Notes: generated by a model from the letters alone, not told the origin. A stretch of DNA of 64,000 nucleotides from Petroclostridium xylanilyticum (GCF_002252565.1 NZ_NPML01000007.1:1-64000), one strand, 5' to 3'; shown: positions 16,813-28,239, counted from the stretch's first letter. Numbers and translations are program-made.

Positions 16813-19203
16813 ATGTACACGCTTTGTTGCATGGACAGTATTTTAGATAAGGCTCCCTATTGGGCCCATACGCATGAGAAAAAAACAAATGAACTTCTTG
16901 CTGAACACATGCAAAAATGTATGGATTATTTTGATCTTTACTGCCGGAAAAAGGATTTGGATAAAATAATTAGAAATACCATTAAGGCTTGTGGTATCAG
17001 TGAAATACAGACTGCATATGACATGTTTGTTAACGCAATCTATATGCATGATATCGGCAAGATAAACCCAAAGTTTCAAAGAGATGTTTTGGGAAACTTT
17101 TATTTCAAGAAAAGCTATGATGGTGATACAAGACATTCAATGGCATCTGCTTTCATTTATATTGATATTTTATACCCTAAAATTAAATATAACAAAACAC
17201 TTTCATATGTCTTGTTTACCTTTGCATATGTCATTTCAAGGCACCATGGTTCGCTGAAAAGTGCTGATGAATTTTTGCAGCAATTGAGTGACCTTGAAGG
17301 GTTGAATTATTATTCGCACCAAGCGGAAGAATGGATTGAAGATATCATAAGCACGGAAGAGGGCTACAGCCAAATCAAGAAAATGCTTAAGCTGAACGAA
17401 ATACCATTCTATATATTAAATAAGCTGCTTTTTGCTATGATTACCGCCTGTGATTACTGTGCCACCCATGAATATATTAATGGACAAGCAATGGATATAA
17501 ATGTGATTGAACATATTGATATGATGCGGAATACATATCAAGAAGGTGAGATTTACAAAGGGATACAAGCATATAAGCAGGATTCAGATTTTTTTGCGGA
17601 TTGTCCTATCAACGCGCTTCGTAGTGAAATATTTTTGGAAACAGAAAAACGGTTAGAGGAAAATGCTTCGGAGAAGATATTCTATCTTGAAGCTCCTACC
17701 GGAAGCGGAAAGACAAATATGTCCATTAATCTGGCACTTAAGCTGATTGAGATGAATAAAGAAATCAACAATATTTTTTATGTTTTCCCTTTTAATACCC
17801 TTGTAGAGCAGACAGCGGGTGTTTTAAATCAATACTTTCCTGAAGAAACAGCAGTAATCAACTCCATTACTCCAGTAATTATGGAAGAGGATGATGAAAC
17901 AAGCACCTCCTACGAAAAGGCTTATATAAACAGGCAGTTTTTTAATTATCCTATTGTAGTTACTTCTCATGTTAATTTATTCGGTGCCTTGTTCGGCTGT
18001 GACCGGGAAAATGGTTTTGCACTTACCAAACTATGCAACAGCGTTGTGATTCTTGATGAAATACAAAGTTATAAAAACAGCATATGGCGGCAAGTGATTA
18101 TGATGCTGGATAAGTATGCACATTTATTAAATATTAAGATCATCATTATGTCGGCGACATTGCCTAAAATGGATAGGCTTTTGGGAGAAGAAAGTAAAGG
18201 CTTCATAGAGTTAGTAAAGGATGTGGATAAATATTATCAAAATCCATTGTTTAAGGATCGTGTAAAGCTTGATTTTTCCATGTTGTCAGATAAGAAGATA
18301 GATTTGAATGCGCTTGCGAACAAAGTACTGGAATTTAAAGACAAAAAGGTATTAGTTGAATTTATAACTAAGGGAACTGCACGGGAATTTTATAATATCT
18401 TAAAAGATAGGTGCGAATCTGTAGAAGAGCTAACCGGAGATGATAATAAGCTGAAACGCCATGAAGTAATTGAAAAAATTAAGAATCAAAAGAGTATTAT
18501 TGTCGTTGCTACCCAGGTAATTGAAGCAGGAATTGATATAGACATGGATATAGGGTTTAAGGATTCTTCCATTCCGGACAGTGAGGAACAGTTTCTTGGG
18601 AGGATAAACCGTTCTTGTAGAAAAACGGGATGCATTGCTTTCTTTTTTAACTACGATAATCCACAGGTGGTATATAGAAATGATGCTCGAACCAATTATC
18701 CTATTACAGACAAAAAGATTTCTGAAATGTTGAAACAAAAGAAATTCGGAGAAATATATAATTTGGTCTTAAAGGATGTTTTTAATAAAACAGAACTATT
18801 GAATAATCAAAACATTTCTTTTTTATTAAGAGCGGCACTTATGTCAGATTTTGAGAAAATAGCAAAACAGTTTCGCTTGATCGAAAGAAATGCACAATTA
18901 TATCTTGCATATCAGATGAATACAGGTGAGGAAATCATAGATGGTCGAGAAATTTGGCGTAAGTTTAAGCAATTATGCTTAGATAAAGAAAAAGGATATG
19001 CTCAAAAAAAGGTGGAGCTTTCAAGGCTAGCTGAAAAGATGTCGTATTTTACATATAACGTATACAACATTGAGAATAAAAACTTCGGATGCGATGACGA
19101 ATTTGCAGGTTATTATTATATTGAAAACGGCGAAAGGTTTATTACCGATGGTAAGTTTGATCGAAAGGCTTTTTCAGCGGAATTTGGAGGGATGTTTTTG
19201 TAA
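16813..19203 (+). CDS. cas3: CRISPR helicase-nuclease Cas3 (HD plus helicase)
   Basis: 796 residues from ATG 16813, eight bases after GGAG; ATG 16807 is only two bases away from it. The N-terminal HD nuclease has YMHDIGK and ISRHHGS. The superfamily 2 helicase follows: Walker A in EAPTGSGKT (~294-302), the DEAD-like box DEIQ (~415-418), MSATLP, and motif VI FLGRINRSCR. Cas3 is recruited by Cascade and degrades the invading DNA. Both domains appear complete, with no frameshift. It shares one base with cas4 (TAATG). Confidence 0.95.
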   Translation: MYTLCCMDSILDKAPYWAHTHEKKTNELLAEHMQKCMDYFDLYCRKKDLDKIIRNTIKACGISEIQTAYDMFVNAIYMHDIGKINPKFQRDVLGNFYFKKSYDGDTRHSMASAFIYIDILYPKIKYNKTLSYVLFTFAYVISRHHGSLKSADEFLQQLSDLEGLNYYSHQAEEWIEDIISTEEGYSQIKKMLKLNEIPFYILNKLLFAMITACDYCATHEYINGQAMDINVIEHIDMMRNTYQEGEIYKGIQAYKQDSDFFADCPINALRSEIFLETEKRLEENASEKIFYLEAPTGSGKTNMSINLALKLIEMNKEINNIFYVFPFNTLVEQTAGVLNQYFPEETAVINSITPVIMEEDDETSTSYEKAYINRQFFNYPIVVTSHVNLFGALFGCDRENGFALTKLCNSVVILDEIQSYKNSIWRQVIMMLDKYAHLLNIKIIIMSATLPKMDRLLGEESKGFIELVKDVDKYYQNPLFKDRVKLDFSMLSDKKIDLNALANKVLEFKDKKVLVEFITKGTAREFYNILKDRCESVEELTGDDNKLKRHEVIEKIKNQKSIIVVATQVIEAGIDIDMDIGFKDSSIPDSEEQFLGRINRSCRKTGCIAFFFNYDNPQVVYRNDARTNYPITDKKISEMLKQKKFGEIYNLVLKDVFNKTELLNNQNISFLLRAALMSDFEKIAKQFRLIERNAQLYLAYQMNTGEEIIDGREIWRKFKQLCLDKEKGYAQKKVELSRLAEKMSYFTYNVYNIENKNFGCDDEFAGYYYIENGERFITDGKFDRKAFSAEFGGMFL

Positions 19204-19688
19204 TGCTTACCGGTACTATTGTAAATTACTATTTTCACTGTAAAAGACAGTGCTGGCTGTTTTACAATAAGCTGAATATGGAAGATAATTCAGAAGATGT
19301 ACATATCGGACGGGTATTGCACGAATTAAAATTGGGAGATTCCCCGGATGCAGCTATTGAGAATGTCAAACTTGATAAAATCACTCCTGAATATGTGATT
19401 GAGATGAAAAAATCCGATGCAGATTTAGAAGCTGCAAAAGCACAGCTTATGTTTTATTTATTAAAATTGGAGAGCAAAGGAATTATGCGAAAAGGACGGC
19501 TTGAGTGTATCGAAAAGAATAAGCAAGATAAGAAAGTGCATATTGTTGAGCTGACTGATGAAAATAGACAGAAGTTTGAGTTGCTTTGCAGAGAGATTGA
19601 GAACTTCTTAACTTCTCCCACTCCTCCTGCTGCAATAAAAGAAAACAAATGTAAGAAATGTGCCTATTATGAATACTGCTTTGTTTAG
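19203..19688 (+). CDS. cas4: CRISPR adaptation nuclease Cas4
   Basis: 161 residues. Four cysteines fit the Fe-S cluster of Cas4: C13 or C17 near the N-terminus and C150, C153, C159 at the end. The RecB-like nuclease region shows GRVLHE, the IEMKKS motif and QLMFYL. Cas4 trims new spacers and selects the PAM together with Cas1-Cas2. The start codon overlaps the cas3 stop, and cas1 follows within about 12 bases. Confidence 0.93.
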   Translation: MLTGTIVNYYFHCKRQCWLFYNKLNMEDNSEDVHIGRVLHELKLGDSPDAAIENVKLDKITPEYVIEMKKSDADLEAAKAQLMFYLLKLESKGIMRKGRLECIEKNKQDKKVHIVELTDENRQKFELLCREIENFLTSPTPPAAIKENKCKKCAYYEYCFV

Positions 19689-19700
19689 GAGGGAACGTTG

Positions 19701-20986
<1,286 letters not shown>

Positions 20987-21175
20987 CTTTTTCCAACCAC
21001 AAGTGTAAAATTGACATATAATATATTGGTGTAACCATTACTATAAACAGGTTAGATGGTTTATACAAAAGTAAGAGGCATTTTATTAAGTGCACTTGGA
21101 AAAAATAGTAGCAAAATTAGAAATCATGCGGTATCATATACTATAGTTGCAGTACAAAACCTGCATTTTATTTTG
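20987..21175 (+). promoter_or_regulatory. CRISPR leader
   Basis: 189 AT-rich bases between cas2 and the first repeat. The repeat orientation (ATTGAAAT at the 3' side of each repeat) puts the leader on this side. It contains TTGACA (21011-21016) and several AT boxes but no properly spaced -10. An inverted pair TAACCAT ... ATGGTTTA spans about 21032-21063. GCAG/CCTGC can pair about 12 bases before the first repeat. Confidence 0.75.
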
Positions 21176-24100
21176 GTAGAACCGAAACATACGATGTATT
21201 GAAATATAATATCAAAGATGTATTCAATGCAGTAATACAGTGTAGAACCGAAACATACGATGTATTGAAATTACATGAATAAGCTTATCGAAGCAAACAA
21301 GCAATAGTAGAACCGAAACATACGATGTATTGAAATTTAGCTGAATAACGCGGTCAAATAAGCCGTGTCGAAGTAGAACCGAAACATACGATGTATTGAA
21401 ATTGGAGTTAAAGTTTCCGAACAGACGACTTCCGTTGGTAGAACCGAAACATACGATGTATTGAAATATAATAAGGTTTTCGCCTTCATAAAATAGGGCG
21501 TAAGTAGAACCGAAACATACGATGTATTGAAATATCTGTTTTTCTGTTATCTCGATCATGCTTAATCACGTAGAACCGAAACATACGATGTATTGAAATA
21601 CAGTAAGGGTTACGGAAGTTCAGTTGATTAACACGTAGAACCGAAACATACGATGTATTGAAATACCCTCAATTTCGCGGCTGTGACTTCCTGAACGGGG
21701 GTAGAACCGAAACATACGATGTATTGAAATTAAATCTTTTCTTTAAGTTTGAATGGTTCCATTATTGTAGAACCGAAACATACGATGTATTGAAATTTAC
21801 AAGCAATTCATACGGAATTTCAAGGGCTGCGCGTAGAACCGAAACATACGATGTATTGAAATATAAGACTAAAAATATTAAAGACATAGGAATAAAGGTA
21901 GAACCGAAACATACGATGTATTGAAATTCCAGCAGTATGTCGTTCCCTGGGCATGTTGCCTTTGTAGAACCGAAACATACGATGTATTGAAATAAGTGTA
22001 GACCAGTACTGATTGATAATATAATACGTGTAGAACCGAAACATACGATGTATTGAAATTAGAGTCTTTTGACTGCTGCAACAAGCATTTTCCTGTAGAA
22101 CCGAAACATACGATGTATTGAAATACGCCCGGCACTGCGGGAAGCGCCGCTGGATCCGTTGTAGAACCGAAACATACGATGTATTGAAATGAAAAACATA
22201 CTCTCTCAATTTTCTGCCCATCAGGAGTAGAACCGAAACATACGATGTATTGAAATACCACGCTCCAAAGCAATTCCACATTATAAAAAGCGTAGAACCG
22301 AAACATACGATGTATTGAAATATAAAATAAAATGTATCTCAATTTTAGAACCTGATTCCGTAGAACCGAAACATACGATGTATTGAAATATATCTGAACA
22401 TGAGAAGTTGCAAAAGATTGAAGCTGTAGAACCGAAACATACGATGTATTGAAATCCGCAACACGTTGGGCGTACTACAAAGGTGTGCTTAGTAGAACCG
22501 AAACATACGATGTATTGAAATTTTTTACCGTATTTTGAAGTAAATTATAGCCCCTGTAGAACCGAAACATACGATGTATTGAAATATCTTTAAAACAGGT
22601 TTACCATTCGACCCTACTTTAGTAGAACCGAAACATACGATGTATTGAAATTTTTTTATCAAATATAACTTTGATCTTAACTACCTGTAGAACCGAAACA
22701 TACGATGTATTGAAATGTTAATGGAAGAATGCAAATCAGAACAGGAAGCGCAGTAGAACCGAAACATACGATGTATTGAAATTTAAACACAAAACTAACT
22801 GACAAATTGGAGTCTACAAGTAGAACCGAAACATACGATGTATTGAAATAAAATTGCATTGGCTGTATAATCATTGCAGAATTTAGTAGAACCGAAACAT
22901 ACGATGTATTGAAATGTTTTAACCATTGTTTAACCTCCCTAAATTATATTAGTAGAACCGAAACATACGATGTATTGAAATTTGTATTACATTGTAAATA
23001 AATGGAAATAATATATAGTAGAACCGAAACATACGATGTATTGAAATGGCTTCATTGCTTTTAACTCCGTTTCCTCTGTTATTGGTAGAACCGAAACATA
23101 CGATGTATTGAAATTGAACTCCCTAAGGTTTATTATTTACCTAGTGAACAGTAGAACCGAAACATACGATGTATTGAAATTTGCTCCAGCACGTTATAAA
23201 AACTATAGCGTGCTGGTAGAACCGAAACATACGATGTATTGAAATTTAAGTACCACAGATAAATCAACACCTGTTAAATCGTAGAACCGAAACATACGAT
23301 GTATTGAAATCAAAAAAAACCTCCATTCTTAAATTAATCAAGCCTAGTAGAACCGAAACATACGATGTATTGAAATAAAATCAAACAGTGAAGGCAGATT
23401 CTTTAAAAAACGTAGAACCGAAACATACGATGTATTGAAATTCGAATTTAAGAGTAAGGTCTGCTGCGAGCATGGCTGTAGAACCGAAACATACGATGTA
23501 TTGAAATTCTGTGACGCCTGATCCATATCCTTATAAGCAGTTTGTAGAACCGAAACATACGATGTATTGAAATTCCGGATTTGATGCTTTTACCACAGCA
23601 ATGCTTAGGTAGAACCGAAACATACGATGTATTGAAATTATGCAAGCCATTTTCCTATATGTTTTCTTCTTATGTAGAACCGAAACATACGATGTATTGA
23701 AATATAACAGAAAACAGATGGAAATATGTTGCAGCGGATTAGTAGAACCGAAACATACGATGTATTGAAATGCGACACAGGGAGAAGTGGAAGTATTGAC
23801 TAATGGTAGTAGAACCGAAACATACGATGTATTGAAATATTGCAGGAGTAAAAGGTTACAGCGAATGGCTAAAAGGTAGAACCGAAACATACGATGTATT
23901 GAAATTCTTGCTAAAAAAATAGAATTATATAAAACCGAAAGTAGAACCGAAACATACGATGTATTGAAATTTTTTTTCTCTCTTTGAGCATTTTGGTTGG
24001 TTTCAAGTAGAACCGAAACATACGATGTATTGAAATACTTTTAAAACAGGTTTACCATTCGACCCTACTTTGTAGAACCGAAACATACGATGTATTGAAA

Positions 24101-24297
24101 TCGTCTGATATGTTGGCACCTATAACTGATGCTATAAGTAGAACCGAAACATACGATGTATTGAAATTTGAAAAGTACGCAAATATATAAAGAAATGGAT
24201 AAGTAGAACCGAAACATACGATGTATTGAAATAAGACAGGAAAAAGGTTATTTTCTGCCATTTATTAGTAGAACCGAAACATACGATGTATTGAAAT
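21176..24297 (+). CRISPR. CRISPR array, 48 repeats and 47 spacers, type I-B
   Basis: The 30-base repeat starts GTAGAACCGAAACATACG and ends ATGTATTGAAAT. I count 48 copies, all identical as read, with 47 spacers of 34-38 bases (mostly 35-36). ATAC and GTAT inside the repeat can form a short hairpin next to the expected Cas6 cut, which would leave ATTGAAAT as the 5' handle. The adjacent operon and the leader position support left-to-right transcription and new spacers at the left. Spacers 22 (22586-22621) and 44 (24037-24071) are almost the same. The last repeat is intact and touches an istB fragment, unlike the degenerate end usual for old arrays. Confidence 0.98.
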
Positions 24298-24806
24298 ATA
24301 ATGTACAATAAGAAGCTTAAAACGCTAAGTTCTCTTGAATTTATATCTACCGGTCAAAACGTGATACTCGCAGGGAATCCCGGTACAGGTAAAACCCATC
24401 TTGCGATAGGATTGGGCATAAAAGCTTGCCTTAAAGGCTATAAGGTGCTTTTTACGACAGTGCCTATACTAATAAACCAGCTTAAAGAGAGCCGTTCAGA
24501 GAAGAACTTACGGCTTTTGAAAATAGGTTTGAGAAATATGATCTGGTTATAGCAGATGAACTAGGTTACATTTCCTTTGATAAGGAAGGATCTGAACTGC
24601 TGTTTACCAATCTATCATTAAGGGCCGGGAGAAAATCAACAATTATAACTACTAATTTATCATTTGAAAGGTGGGGAGAGATATTTAAGGATCCTGTCAT
24701 GACAGCTGCAATGATTGACAGACTAACTCACAAAGCTTACATAGTGAATATGAACGGTAACTCATTCAGGCTCAAAGAGACCAGAGAATGGATGCAGAAA
24801 CAATAA
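24298..24806 (+). pseudogene. istB: IstB-like ATPase (IS21 family), truncated and frameshifted
   Basis: The frame from about 24298 carries NKKLKTLSSLEFI and a Walker A motif AGNPGTGKTH. It then hits a frameshift near 24511-24513 (one base missing), after which another frame continues AFENRFEKYDLVIADELGYISFD to a stop at 24804-24806. About 90 N-terminal residues of a normal IstB (~250 aa) are missing, because the last CRISPR repeat sits in their place. No istA is present. IstB helps target transposition of IS21 elements; this copy cannot be functional. Confidence 0.85.
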
Positions 24807-24940
24807 TTTTAACAACCATGTCATAAGAAGGGGGGCGAATAGTTTAAGAAGTTTATTTAAGGCTACCTGCAACTCGGGAGAAAAAAGTTTTTTAAGTGCG
24901 GTTTACAATGAGATGTTCCTGTATGATAGCCTGTTAAGGC

Positions 24941-25034
24941 GCCAGCCGCCCATCTCCCTCTATGCTCGAACTTCATAGCCATACTTCGAGGGGGTGGGGG
25001 CTGGCCCCATCGGCTGGCTAATCATAGAGGGGAG
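24941..25034. repeat. GC-rich island with interleaved complementary arms
   Basis: GCCAGCCG (24941-24948) is complementary to CGGCTGGC (25011-25018), and CTCCCTCTATG (24954-24964) to CATAGAGGGGAG (25023-25034) with one bulge. The order is 1-2-1'-2', as in a pseudoknot. CTCGAA (24965-24970) and TTCGAG (24985-24990) form a hairpin in the middle. It could be a structured RNA or transposon end. Confidence 0.45.
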
Positions 25035-25166
25035 GCTCGTTGTCAACCGGATTCTTGAAAAAGTTTTTTCCCTATGTGAAAGGAAAATTCTAATGTTAAT
25101 TATTTACACTAATGTCATCTTTAAGAGGGGTAAAATTTAATTATAAAAAGGGTGGGTTGTTCTATT

Positions 25167-25238
25167 CCGACTAAAGTCGGCTGAAAGCGTATTTAGACTG
25201 GAAGTCCACGGTTTTTGACCGAATCCGCTTTCAAGCGG
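25167..25238. repeat. Pair of short palindromes
   Basis: CCGACTAAAGTCGG (25167-25180) and CCGCTTTCAAGCGG (25225-25238) are each perfect 6-bp stems with 2-base centres. CTGAAAGCG beside the first can also pair with CGCTTTCA in the second. This is typical of extragenic palindromic repeats. Confidence 0.5.
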
Positions 25239-25350
25239 ACTAAAGCAGGAATGGAAAATAAAGCATATTGCAGCGGATTAAATAATCTGCACCTTGATAC
25301 TTTAATAGAGAAGAAGCGCTCTAATCTATCTACAAAGCAAAAAAATGTGA

Positions 25351-26133
25351 TCATTTCCGCATGGATAGATTAAATGGCTGTTTTACACATTCTGCCACAG
25401 TAATAATCTGTTCATCATAAGAAGGCTGGATTGTTTTTCCGGGAGGAACAATTAAAAATCTGGACTCATCCCAATTCCCATTTAAAAAGTCAACCAGTAG
25501 TGATTTATCTCCCGTCACTTCATCATAATTCCATTTTAAAAATTCGGCACATTGTTTAGTATATTCTTTATGACCGGTATTGTTAAATTCAGGCCAGTCA
25601 ATAAATGTACACCATTGGTATTCATTAAACCAGTTTTGCTCCATCTCCATGAGGTAATCTGCATTTTCTTCCCCGTATTTTTCAATATATTGGTTTCGGA
25701 TAAAATCATATCTTTCTTTTCCTGGCATAGGAGTATTCTCAAGCCAGCCTGCAGAATACCAGTACACCCCTTTATGAGAGTCGAAATATTCTTTATATCT
25801 TTCTTTAGATCCTAATAGGAGTGTAATACAGTCATGAGCTTTGGGGACTACAATTTTATATTTTTTAGAGGAAAGACCGATAATTCCATTGCTGCACAGT
25901 GCGTAGCCCAATAAAATAGCGTCAAAATCTTCATTCATACAGGATTTATAAGTATACCAATCATCACCCCGATCTATTTTATCGATTTCATGTTGTACCC
26001 TTTCCCGTAATAAATTAGGCTCATCGTGAAAACCTTGCCTCATATAAGTAATATCGATAAAGTTCTTCGACTTTGCTGCAATCAAACTTAGCTCTCGAAA
26101 TAATACTTTACAAGCAATAACCTTTAACCTCAC
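25351..26133 (-). CDS. DUF1638 domain protein
   Basis: 260 residues. The central motifs GYALCSNGIIGL and PKAHDCITLLLGSKERY are the signature of DUF1638, whose members occur in anaerobes and methanogens, in several cases beside corrinoid or methyltransferase genes. No such genes are nearby here. Cysteines (C8, C65, C85, C102 by approximate count) might bind metal or a cofactor, but no function is established. It is the second gene of a minus-strand pair with the DUF3189 gene, 125 bases apart. Confidence 0.78.
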   Translation of the reverse strand: MRLKVIACKVLFRELSLIAAKSKNFIDITYMRQGFHDEPNLLRERVQHEIDKIDRGDDWYTYKSCMNEDFDAILLGYALCSNGIIGLSSKKYKIVVPKAHDCITLLLGSKERYKEYFDSHKGVYWYSAGWLENTPMPGKERYDFIRNQYIEKYGEENADYLMEMEQNWFNEYQWCTFIDWPEFNNTGHKEYTKQCAEFLKWNYDEVTGDKSLLVDFLNGNWDESRFLIVPPGKTIQPSYDEQIITVAECVKQPFNLSMRK

Positions 26134-26258
26134 ATTATCACTTCGCTTTGCTGCATTAAGATTAAGATATTGGATAATATATTCTATATAATTTGAAAGA
26201 ATCCTTTTATAATAGTAAAAGAAAATATTATTTTACAAAAAATCATAAAATTTCTCAT

Positions 26259-26717
26259 CTATTCTTTGTAAAGACGATATTTTACATTTTTAACCACTTC
26301 TACAATATTGTAATATGCATCCAATGAACCTTTTATTACAATTGGTCTTCCAATAGCAACCATGCCACACCCTCTGGATAGAAAACCTCCAATTTTCATT
26401 AAAAGGTTCACATTAGTATGAATATTAATTAATTGTAAATTTCCTTTATTTCCTAAAATGTCATTTAAGCTGTTTAATGCCTGGATGACGATATTTGCAC
26501 TAAAGCGCCTTCCCATAGTGCAAATGACTGTTCCATGATCATCAATTCCCACAACCTTGATTAAACCCCATTCTTTTTTACAAGAGGTATCAAAATTTGT
26601 TTTTTCTATAATTTCTTTTGGGTTGGGAATTCTGTCAGAAGGCAATATTCCTAAATGAATATGGGCAGCCAGAACAGAGGAATGCGATCCTCCTGAACAA
26701 TGATATATGATAATCAT
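26259..26717 (-). CDS. DUF3189 family protein
   Basis: 152 residues. The N-terminus MIIIYHCSGGSHSSVLAAHIHLG matches the start of DUF3189 proteins of Clostridia and other sporeformers. The YHC..GGSHSS segment looks like a phosphate- or nucleotide-binding turn, and a second cysteine lies in SRGCGMVAIGRP. Function is unknown. It faces the PLP enzyme gene across a 165-base divergent gap. Confidence 0.75.
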   Translation of the reverse strand: MIIIYHCSGGSHSSVLAAHIHLGILPSDRIPNPKEIIEKTNFDTSCKKEWGLIKVVGIDDHGTVICTMGRRFSANIVIQALNSLNDILGNKGNLQLINIHTNVNLLMKIGGFLSRGCGMVAIGRPIVIKGSLDAYYNIVEVVKNVKYRLYKE

Positions 26718-26821
26718 TCTAATCCTCCATAGTGCGATTTTTAATTATTAAAAATAGTAGTCTTTATTGTTTGCTGATTTATATTCATTTATTCAGGCTT
26801 TTTTCCTAAGATATTTACACG

Positions 26822-26850
26822 TTGCTTAACATGCATACTTATGTTAAAAT
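26822..26850 (+). promoter_or_regulatory. Promoter of the YnbB-type gene
   Basis: TTGCTT (26822-26827), a 17-base spacer and TAAAAT (26845-26850) lie about 30 bases before the start codon. Confidence 0.45.
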
Positions 26851-26882
26851 ATACGCATCACTAGAAAGGATGATCTATTTAT

Positions 26883-28175
26883 ATGCAAAGAGATATAGCT
26901 GATTTGTTATTTCAAGAATTTAATATAAGCAAAAAGACTTATATTTTATCAAAAGAAGTAGAAGAGCAAGTTGCGGATAAATTCAGCGAAATAGATTACA
27001 TAAGCCGGTTCAACCAGTATAAAGTATTAAAAGCTTTTCAAAACAATCATATTAGTGACAGTCATTTTGTAGAAACAACAGGATATGGTTATGACGATTT
27101 AGGCAGAGATGCTTTAGATGCTGTTTATGCAGAAACTTTTAGAAGTGAAGATGCATTAGTCAGGCATCATATTGTTTCCGGCACCCACGCTCTTGCACTA
27201 TGCTTATATGGGGTTTTAAGGCCGGGAGACACATTGATTTCAGTTACAGGAAAACCCTATGACACCTTGGAAGAAGTAATAGGTATAAGGGGGAAAAATA
27301 ATGGATCTTTGAGAGAACTGGGTATAAAATACCAACAGGTAGACCTTACACCCATGGGAACAATAAACTATGATGAAATAAGTGCTTCTATTGATAAAAA
27401 TACAAAAGTAGCAATGATTCAGAGATCTAAGGGATATGATTGGAGACCTTCTTTAACGGTAAAAGAAATAGAGAGGTTAATTCATACCATAAAAACTATT
27501 AATCCTGATACAATATGTTTGGTAGACAACTGTTATGGTGAATTTGTTGAAACCATTGAACCTACAGAAGTAGGAGCTGACCTGGTTGCCGGATCGCTGA
27601 TAAAAAACCCTGGTGGCGGTTTGGCTCCTACAGGTGGATATATTGCGGGGAAGAAAGAGTATATAAAATTAGCTGCTTACCGTCTGACATCACCAGGAAT
27701 AGGGAAGAAGTGTGGGGCATCCCTGGGGATGAATCGACACCTCTTTCAAGGATTTTTTATGGCTCCGCATATTGTTTCACAAAGTTTGAAAGCAGCCATA
27801 TTCTGTGCGGCGCTGTTTGAAAGGCTTGGCTTTGAGGTATGTCCTAAATCTGATGAAATCAGGACAGATATTATCCAGGCAATAAAATTTAATAACCCGG
27901 AACTGCTGATAAGCTTTTGCCAGGGAATACAAAAGGGTGCTCCCATCGATTCCTTTGTAAGACCTCAACCATGGGATATGCCGGGTTACGACTCTCAGGT
28001 TATTATGGCTGCGGGAGCATTTATCCAGGGATCTTCAATTGAATTAAGTGCAGATGCTCCAATCAAACCTCCTTATATTGCCTATATGCAAGGAGGGCTA
28101 ATCTGGAACCATGCTAAATTGGGAATTATCATTGCACTTCAAGATATGATGGACAAAGGTTTATTAAAAATATAA
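26883..28175 (+). CDS. ynbB: PLP-dependent YnbB / aluminium-resistance family protein
   Basis: 430 residues. HHIVSGTHALALCLYGVLRPGD, DNCYGEFVE and the likely PLP lysine in GSLIKNPGGGLAPTGGY identify the Cys/Met-metabolism-type fold I enzymes annotated as methionine gamma-lyase family or aluminium resistance protein (B. subtilis YnbB). Its reaction is not established. The ribosome binding site GAAAGGA is about 12 bases from ATG. In many Firmicutes this gene lies near hfq, miaA and lexA, as here. Confidence 0.88.
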   Translation: MQRDIADLLFQEFNISKKTYILSKEVEEQVADKFSEIDYISRFNQYKVLKAFQNNHISDSHFVETTGYGYDDLGRDALDAVYAETFRSEDALVRHHIVSGTHALALCLYGVLRPGDTLISVTGKPYDTLEEVIGIRGKNNGSLRELGIKYQQVDLTPMGTINYDEISASIDKNTKVAMIQRSKGYDWRPSLTVKEIERLIHTIKTINPDTICLVDNCYGEFVETIEPTEVGADLVAGSLIKNPGGGLAPTGGYIAGKKEYIKLAAYRLTSPGIGKKCGASLGMNRHLFQGFFMAPHIVSQSLKAAIFCAALFERLGFEVCPKSDEIRTDIIQAIKFNNPELLISFCQGIQKGAPIDSFVRPQPWDMPGYDSQVIMAAGAFIQGSSIELSADAPIKPPYIAYMQGGLIWNHAKLGIIIALQDMMDKGLLKI

Positions 28176-28192
28176 ATATACTTAATAACTGC

Positions 28193-28222
28193 AAGAAGGT
28201 ACTGCACGGACAGTACCTTCTT
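28193..28222. terminator. Bidirectional terminator between ynbB and lexA
   Basis: AAGAAGGTACTG (28193-28204) pairs with CAGTACCTTCTT (28211-28222) over a 6-base loop. It lies between two convergent genes, with T-rich or A-rich flanks on each side. Confidence 0.85.
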
Positions 28223-28239
28223 TATATAATGCAATTGAA

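Larger units (their letters stand above)
24807..25350. other. Intergenic region with structured islands, possible IS remnant
   Basis: 544 bases without a supported gene. It contains the GC-rich interleaved inverted repeats at 24941-25034 and two perfect 14-base palindromes at 25167-25180 and 25225-25238 (described separately). The base composition of 24930-25045 is much richer in G and C than the surroundings. It may be the downstream end of the decayed IS21 element plus host sequence. Confidence 0.5.

Noticed and set aside
20987-21175. Housekeeping promoter in the CRISPR leader
   Set aside because: TTGACA (21011) has no -10 at 16-18 bases; TATAAA at 21042 is 25 bases away, so I list only the leader.
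21224-24261. Long open frames on both strands with repeated FNTSYVSVL or QYIVCFGST peptides
   Set aside because: They are translations of the CRISPR repeats; each unit is the 30-base repeat read in a frame without stops.
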